This document shows positions 59,385 through 64,000 of a DNA stretch of 64,000 nt, piece after piece. The translations under genes and the position numbers were made by a program. Position 1 is the first letter of the stretch. Each line of letters opens with the position of its first letter. The notes beneath the pieces are model-generated. The model saw nothing but the letters and a program-made list of their open reading frames with translations. It was not told the DNA's origin and did no database searches. This stretch comes from Terriglobia bacterium (GTDB lineage: Bacteria > Acidobacteriota > Terriglobia > UBA7540), in the NCBI GenBank assembly GCA_020073545.1, contig JAIQEZ010000050.1, positions 1-64,000 on the forward strand, in the 5' to 3' direction.

Positions 59385-59635
59385 GGACTGAGACCTTTTT
59401 CCGTGACGACTTCGACTTTGCAGCCGAGAATTTCTTCCACGTCGAGCACCAGCCTGGCCGGGAACCAGGAGCTCGTTTCGGGCCCGGTGTCCACGAGGAG
59501 ATCGAGGTCACTATCGGCGCGGGCTTCACCCCGCGCCCTCGAACCGAAGATACGGACATTCTTGGCGCCGTGTTTCTCAGCAATGCGTCGGATTTCTTCT
59601 CGCTTCTCTCTTAGCAATTGTTCGACGCTCATCAC
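59342..59635 (-). CDS. MNT-type minimal nucleotidyltransferase
   Basis: The 97-residue protein has the pol-beta-like signature GSRARGEARADSDLDLLVD with its Asp pair in SDLDLL. Such MNT proteins usually pair with a HEPN toxin, modifying it, but no HEPN gene is next to it here. TSSWFPARLVLDVEEILGCKVEVVTEKGL ends the fold. Start at 59635 or 59632. It overlaps the end of the convergent Phd-like frame. Confidence 0.88.
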   Translation of the reverse strand: MMSVEQLLREKREEIRRIAEKHGAKNVRIFGSRARGEARADSDLDLLVDTGPETSSWFPARLVLDVEEILGCKVEVVTEKGLSPYLKERVLREALPL

Positions 59636-59667
59636 CGGTTCATCCTGAGAGGCAAATTATAGTCCTA

Positions 59668-62484
59668 TTAGCTTGCGCCGTTCGAGCTGCTGAGTAGCTT
59701 GGCGAGCGCCTGGCCGGTATAGGATTTCTTTGCGCGCCCCACATCTTCCGGCGTGCCTTGCGCCACGATGCGTCCGCCGGCCTCGCCGCCTTCCGGGCCC
59801 AAATCGATGATCCAGTCCGCTTGCTTCACCACGTCGAGGTGATGCTCGATGATGATGACGGTGTTGCCGAGGTCTGTCAACCGATTGAGCACTTCCAGGA
59901 GCTGCTTCACGTCGTCGAAGTGCAGGCCGGTGGTGGGCTCGTCGAGGATGTAGAGCGTGCGACCGGTCTGGCGGCGGCTGAGCTCGCGGCCCAGCTTGAT
60001 GCGCTGCGCCTCGCCGCCGGAAAGCGTGGTGGCGGGCTGACCCAGGTGAATGTAACCGAGGCCCACATCCACCAGCGTCTGGAGCTTCAGGCGGATCTGC
60101 GGGATGTTCTCGAGCAGCGGCAGCGCGTCTTTCGCCGTCAGGTCGAGCAGGTCGGCGATGGAGACGCCCTTGTATTTCACCACCAGCGTTTCGGAGTTGT
60201 AGCGCCGCCCGCGGCACACTTCGCAGGTCACAAAAACGTCAGGAAGGAAATTCATTTCGATGCGCCGGAGCCCTTCGCCCTGGCAAGCTTCGCAGCGCCC
60301 GCCCTTGACGTTAAAGCTGAAACGCCCGGCGCGATAGCCGCGCTCGCGCGATTCGGGCAACATCGCGAAGAGCTCGCGGATGGGGGTGAAGACTCCGGTG
60401 TAGGTGGCGGGATTCGAGCGGGGCGTCCGCCCGATGGGTGACTGATCGATGACAATGACCTTGTCGAGGTGCTCCAGGCCCAGGATCGCGCGGTGTGCGC
60501 CCGGCTCTTCGATGGCGCGGTAGAGCTTCTTGGCGATGGCGTGATGTAAGATGTCGTTCACCAACGTCGATTTCCCCGAACCCGAAACGCCCGTCACTAC
60601 CGTCAGCAGTCCGAGCGGGAACGCAACGTCGATGTTCTTCAGATTGTTGGCGCGCGCGCCGAGCACGGTCAAAATCTTCCCGTTGGGCGTGCGTCGCTTC
60701 GCCGGCACCGGGATGCGGAGCCGGCCCGAGAGGTACTGGCCGGTCAGCGAACCTTCAGATGCCGCGATTTTCTCCGGCGAACCCGCTGCCACCAGATACC
60801 CACCCTGCTTGCCGGCGCCGGGACCAAGATCGATCACGTAGTTGGCGCGGCGAATGGTTTCCTCATCGTGCTCGACGACCAACACGGTGTTTGCCATGTC
60901 GCGCAGTTGTTCAAGCGTGCGCAGCAGGCGCTGGTTGTCGCGCGGATGGAGGCCGATGCTCGGCTCGTCGAGCACGTAGAGCACGCCACGCAGCTTCGAG
61001 CCGATCTGCGTGGCCAGCCGGATGCGCTGGGTTTCGCCGCTCGAGAGCGTGGAAGCCGACCGGTCCAGGCTCAAGTAGCCGAGTCCCACGGCGTTCAGGA
61101 ATTCCAGCCGCTCGCGGATTTCGTTCACGATGCGCCGCGCTACTATTTCTTCACGGGGCGTAAGCTTCAGCTTGCCGAGCGCCTGCTGCGTGTCGATGAC
61201 CGGCAGCGCGACGAGGTCGGCAATCGAAGAGTCCATCACCGTGACGGCCAGGCTCTCGGGCTTCAGGCGCTTCCCCTGGCATTTGGGGCAGGGCGCCGCA
61301 GACATGTATTGGCTGTACCACTCGCGGTAGCTCTCGGAACTCGCTTCGCCGTACCAGCGCTCGAGCAGCGGCAGGATACCGGAGAACATCGGCGAGGCGC
61401 GCGATCCCTCCGGGTTCTTTCCGTACAACAACAGGTTCTGGATCTTGCGCGGAAAGCGCTCGAACGGGGTCTTCAAGTCAAAACCAAAATGCTCCGCGGC
61501 GCGCAACAGGCTGCGCTGCAGGAACCCCGAGCCCGCGCCGGGGCCAAGTCCGCCTTGCAGCAGCGGCCGCGACCAATCCACGATGACCTTGGCGGGATCG
61601 AAAGTGTACTGACAGCCCAGGCCACGACACGCCGGGCAGGCCCCGTACACGCTGTTGAAGGAGAACGAGCGCGGCTCGAGCGCGGGGATACTGATGCCGC
61701 AGTCGACGCACGCCCATTCCTGCGAGTAGAGGTATTCCTCGCCGTCCACCACGGCCACCTGCACGATGCCCTTGGCGAGCTTCATGGCCGTCTCCAGGGA
61801 CGACGCCAGGCGGCTCTCGCTGCCGGACTTCAGAAGCAGGCGGTCAACGACGACTTCGATGGTGTGGTTCTTGCGCCGGTCGAGTTTGATCTCCTCGTCC
61901 AACTGGCGCAGTTGCTTATCGACGCGTACGCGCACGAAGCCTTCCGTTGCCAACTGCTCGAAGAACTTGCGGAACTCACCCTTGCGGCCACGCACCACGG
62001 GGGCCAGGATCATCACGCGATCGCCTTCACCGTTGCCGGGGGGGCTCCCGCTGCGCAGGGCCATGATCGACGCGACGATCTGTTCCGTGGTCTGCCGCGA
62101 AATCTGCCTCCCGCAGCGGTGGCAATGGGGGACGCCGATGGAGGAGTAAAGCAAGCGCAGGTAATCGTAGATTTCCGTGATGGTGCCCACGGTGGAGCGC
62201 GGGCTGCGGCTGGTGGTTTTCTGCTCGATGGAAATCGCCGGGCTCAAGCCCTCGACGGTGTCCACGTCGGGCCGCTCGAGCTGGTCTAGGAATTGCCGGG
62301 CGTAGGCGGAGAGCGTCTGCACGTAGCGGCGCTGGCCTTCGGCGTAAATCACGTCGAACGCCAGGCTCGACTTGCCCGACCCGCTCAACCCCGTGACCAC
62401 CGTCAGGGTGTTGCGCGGAATCTCCACGCTGATGTTCTTCAGGTTGTGCTGGCGCGCGCCGCGAACCGTAATCCGGTCGATCAT
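59668..62484 (-). CDS. uvrA: Excinuclease ABC subunit A
   Basis: The 938-residue DNA damage sensor is complete. It has two ATPase halves with Walker [14 protein letters not shown] and [13 protein letters not shown], signatures [12 protein letters not shown] and [12 protein letters not shown], and two CxxC zinc pairs in each half (for example CACVDCG-like CVDCG and [17 protein letters not shown] and CEVCRGRRY). It acts in nucleotide excision repair with UvrB and UvrC, which are not in the window. The stop lies 33 bases from the start of the convergent MNT frame. Confidence 0.97.
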   Translation of the reverse strand: MIDRITVRGARQHNLKNISVEIPRNTLTVVTGLSGSGKSSLAFDVIYAEGQRRYVQTLSAYARQFLDQLERPDVDTVEGLSPAISIEQKTTSRSPRSTVGTITEIYDYLRLLYSSIGVPHCHRCGRQISRQTTEQIVASIMALRSGSPPGNGEGDRVMILAPVVRGRKGEFRKFFEQLATEGFVRVRVDKQLRQLDEEIKLDRRKNHTIEVVVDRLLLKSGSESRLASSLETAMKLAKGIVQVAVVDGEEYLYSQEWACVDCGISIPALEPRSFSFNSVYGACPACRGLGCQYTFDPAKVIVDWSRPLLQGGLGPGAGSGFLQRSLLRAAEHFGFDLKTPFERFPRKIQNLLLYGKNPEGSRASPMFSGILPLLERWYGEASSESYREWYSQYMSAAPCPKCQGKRLKPESLAVTVMDSSIADLVALPVIDTQQALGKLKLTPREEIVARRIVNEIRERLEFLNAVGLGYLSLDRSASTLSSGETQRIRLATQIGSKLRGVLYVLDEPSIGLHPRDNQRLLRTLEQLRDMANTVLVVEHDEETIRRANYVIDLGPGAGKQGGYLVAAGSPEKIAASEGSLTGQYLSGRLRIPVPAKRRTPNGKILTVLGARANNLKNIDVAFPLGLLTVVTGVSGSGKSTLVNDILHHAIAKKLYRAIEEPGAHRAILGLEHLDKVIVIDQSPIGRTPRSNPATYTGVFTPIRELFAMLPESRERGYRAGRFSFNVKGGRCEACQGEGLRRIEMNFLPDVFVTCEVCRGRRYNSETLVVKYKGVSIADLLDLTAKDALPLLENIPQIRLKLQTLVDVGLGYIHLGQPATTLSGGEAQRIKLGRELSRRQTGRTLYILDEPTTGLHFDDVKQLLEVLNRLTDLGNTVIIIEHHLDVVKQADWIIDLGPEGGEAGGRIVAQGTPEDVGRAKKSYTGQALAKLLSSSNGAS

Positions 62485-62663
62485 TCGCCCTGAGCCCTAC
62501 AGTGAAGAATTTCGAGAAAAGGCCAACCTCCCATGCTAAATCCGCTTGAAACGCCCGTCAAGCGGCTTGGCCGCCAGCACGGATGGTGCTCACGGTCGGC
62601 GCGCACGGTGACAAAGAAATATCAGTCGGATAGGAAAGGACGCAGCCGCGACCTAAAGAGAAA

Positions 62664-62686
62664 TCTCTCTTGAAATTCAAGAGAGA
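62664..62686. promoter_or_regulatory. Perfect palindrome upstream of uvrA
   Basis: TCTCTCTTGAA-A-TTCAAGAGAGA is an exact 11-base inverted repeat with a one-base centre, about 180 bases upstream of the uvrA start. It may be an operator or a hairpin; it does not match a LexA box I know. Confidence 0.4.
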
Positions 62687-62726
62687 ATCTACCCGCTGGA
62701 GTAAGTTGTTGGTCGACGCGGGCCGC

Positions 62727-62875
62727 CGTCGGCGCCATGCTCGACCGCCTTCTCCACCACGGGCACGTGCTGAAGTGCGGACCGCGAAGCTTGCGAACTA
62801 AAACTGACTTGCCAGCAGAGCAGTCACCAGCGTAAAAGTAGCTAGTCCCGGACCGGGTCCGTTGGCCGGTTCTAG
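62727..62875 (+). mobile_element. IS21-family remnant: istB 3' end and element edge
   Basis: From about 62731 the frame reads AMLDRLLHHGHVLKCGPRSLRTKTDLPAEQ then stops, which is the C-terminus of IstB (IS21 helper ATPase). It is followed by CTAGTCCCGGACCGGG-GTCCGTTGGCCGGT, also seen at 63965-64000. The rest of the IS is gone. It is a fragment, not a mobile unit. Confidence 0.65.
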
Positions 62876-62958
62876 AGGACTGGAGTATCCGTGGAGGGGC
62901 TCTGAGGAGCCCAGAAGTCCTCGTTCGAGATAGCCGTCATCAAGGAGGCACGAAGAGT

Positions 62959-63840
62959 ATGCGCGCTCTCTCTGGTCGGATCATGGCGGTGGCTTGGGCC
63001 GGAATCCTAGGCTTCCTGATCATCGTGTTCGGCGCAGGCGTCTGGGCAGCGCTGGTCGCCAGCAATCTCAGGACCAGCCCAGCAGTCCCCTGGGCGGTCC
63101 CTGCAATGGCTCTTGTCCTGTGGCTGATGTGGCTGTACCTGGGTGGCAAGTACTGGCCGCGCAGCACCTCACAAGCGCGGCGCCGCTATCTACGGGCCAA
63201 TCCGGTGTCCGCCCAGGCGTTCGGCTGGGCACTGCTGGCAGGTGCGATGTCAGTCGTGGCCTTCGCTGGATTCTGGATCGTGATGTTCCAACTCGTGAAG
63301 ATGCCCGGGAATGTCCTTCCCGATTTCTCTCGGTACCCGTTGCTGACTGTGGTGCTGATGATTGTGATGGGCTCGTTGGCTGCCCCCTTCACCGAGGAAC
63401 CCGCTTTCCGGGGCTACTGCCAGGTCATTCTGGAACGCGAGTTCCGTGGCCCGATCGCAGTCGTGATCTCATCGGTTCTGTTTGCGCTCCCGCACGGCCC
63501 GACGCAGGGTTTCCTGTGGCCCAAGCTCCTTTTCTACTTTCTCGTGGGTGTCGCGTTCGGTGCGACAGCTTACCTTACCAATTCGATCCTGCCAGCCATC
63601 CCGGTTCACGTTGTGGGGCTCCTGATCTTCTTCACCTTGGTGTGGCCGCACGACGCGACCCGACGGCTGCTCTGGGAAGGTGGTGGGGACGCATGGTTCT
63701 GGATCCACGCTGCACAGACGATCATCTTCACGGCACTGGCGATCCTGGCCTTCCTCCGGCTGGCGAGGGTTACCGAACGCAGGCATTCCGTCGGGGGCAA
63801 TGGCATTGTCACTGATCCGGCCTCGGAGCCAGTCGGGTAA
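62959..63840 (+). CDS. CPBP family intramembrane metalloprotease-like protein
   Basis: The 293-residue membrane protein has about eight helices. The CPBP (CAAX protease/bacteriocin-immunity) motifs are in order: EEPAFRGYC (EExxxR), SSVLFALPHGPTQGFLWPKLLFYFLVGVAFG (second His), and SILPAIPVHVVGLL (third His). Members process prenylated or bacteriocin-related proteins, or give immunity. AAGGAGG lies 11 bases before the ATG. The gene is flanked on both sides by istB remnants, so it may be IS-borne cargo. Confidence 0.85.
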   Translation: MRALSGRIMAVAWAGILGFLIIVFGAGVWAALVASNLRTSPAVPWAVPAMALVLWLMWLYLGGKYWPRSTSQARRRYLRANPVSAQAFGWALLAGAMSVVAFAGFWIVMFQLVKMPGNVLPDFSRYPLLTVVLMIVMGSLAAPFTEEPAFRGYCQVILEREFRGPIAVVISSVLFALPHGPTQGFLWPKLLFYFLVGVAFGATAYLTNSILPAIPVHVVGLLIFFTLVWPHDATRRLLWEGGGDAWFWIHAAQTIIFTALAILAFLRLARVTERRHSVGGNGIVTDPASEPVG

Positions 63841-64000
63841 AGGAGGCCGCGTGCCAAGTCACCATGCTTGGCCGCCTGTTCACCACGGACACGTGCTCAA
63901 GTGCGGTCCCCGGAGCTGGCGCACCAAAACCGACTCGCCTCCACAGGAGGCGGCAGGGTGGAACAACCTAGTCCCGGACGGCCACTTTCGTTGGCCGGTC
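63841..64000 (+). mobile_element. Second IS21-family istB 3' remnant at window edge
   Basis: This copy reads HGHVLKCGPRSWRTKTDSPPQ in one frame and has lost one base just before it relative to the copy at 62727 (a frameshift). CTAGTCCCGGACGGCC and CGTTGGCCGGTC end it at the window edge. The two remnants are in the same orientation with the protease gene between them. Confidence 0.65.

Noticed and set aside
60868-62289. 473-codon plus-strand frame opposite uvrA
   Set aside because: It is the complement of uvrA; length reflects GC bias only.

Overview
The window looks like a chromosomal piece of a GC-rich soil or sediment bacterium, most likely an Acidobacteriota member. This is an inference from gene content: futalosine-type menaquinone genes, a PadR/permease-prefix pair, many secreted TPR proteins, multihaem cytochrome c, and dense small interspersed repeats. 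No rRNA or tRNA gene was recognised. No complete insertion sequence, prophage or CRISPR array is visible, and most genes are ordinary chromosomal genes with a scattering of accessory ones.

Layout. 1-2.8 kb: repeat-rich accessory region with a P-loop kinase of the archaeal UPF0200 type next to a dCMP deaminase, beside a decayed REP-associated transposase (RAYT) whose 5' end is duplicated. 2.8-5.3 kb: acvB/virJ-like hydrolase followed by an MprF-type aminoacyl-phosphatidylglycerol synthase. 5.5-16.3 kb: TPR, YHS-like and secreted proteins, thiD with a clear promoter, a C45-type hydrolase, frameshifted larA, vapBC, kbl/bioF and ilvD. 16.3-24.5 kb: BAAT-type hydrolase, zinc-ribbon coiled coil, RNase HI with a DUF104-like tail, DUF433/DUF5615 pair, yggX, cytochrome c, a PotA-like ATPase and exported MsrB. 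24.5-39.7 kb: secreted proteins, aldo/keto reductase, HicB-like protein, TPR array, two adjacent unknown genes (31735-33211), BrnT with its antitoxin, pentahaem cytochrome, receiver-only regulator, methyltransferase and AhpD-like protein. 39.98-46.5 kb: the conserved ffh-rpsP-khpA-rimM-trmD-rplS-rnhB block, interrupted by a padR/membrane-protein pair. 46.9-53.6 kb: Xaa-Pro peptidase, an AAA ATPase/DUF4276 pair, GT2 and GT-C glycosyltransferases. 53.6-59.2 kb: late menaquinone genes (mqnE, mqnP-like ubiA, mqnM/ubiX) with SagB-type nitroreductase and VKOR, then larB. 59.2-64 kb: a Phd-like remnant, an MNT nucleotidyltransferase, uvrA, and a CPBP protease bracketed by istB (IS21) remnants.

The genes that work together most clearly are the translation/secretion block, the menaquinone group (with VKOR as a possible quinone-dependent thiol oxidase), larA with larB (nickel-pincer racemase and its cofactor enzyme), and the lipid pair acvB-mprF. 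The best candidates for undescribed systems are the two-gene unit at 31735-33211, the ATPase-DUF4276 unit at 48654-50425 and the UPF0200/dCMP deaminase pair. All functional statements come from reading translated sequence and motifs; no database search was run.
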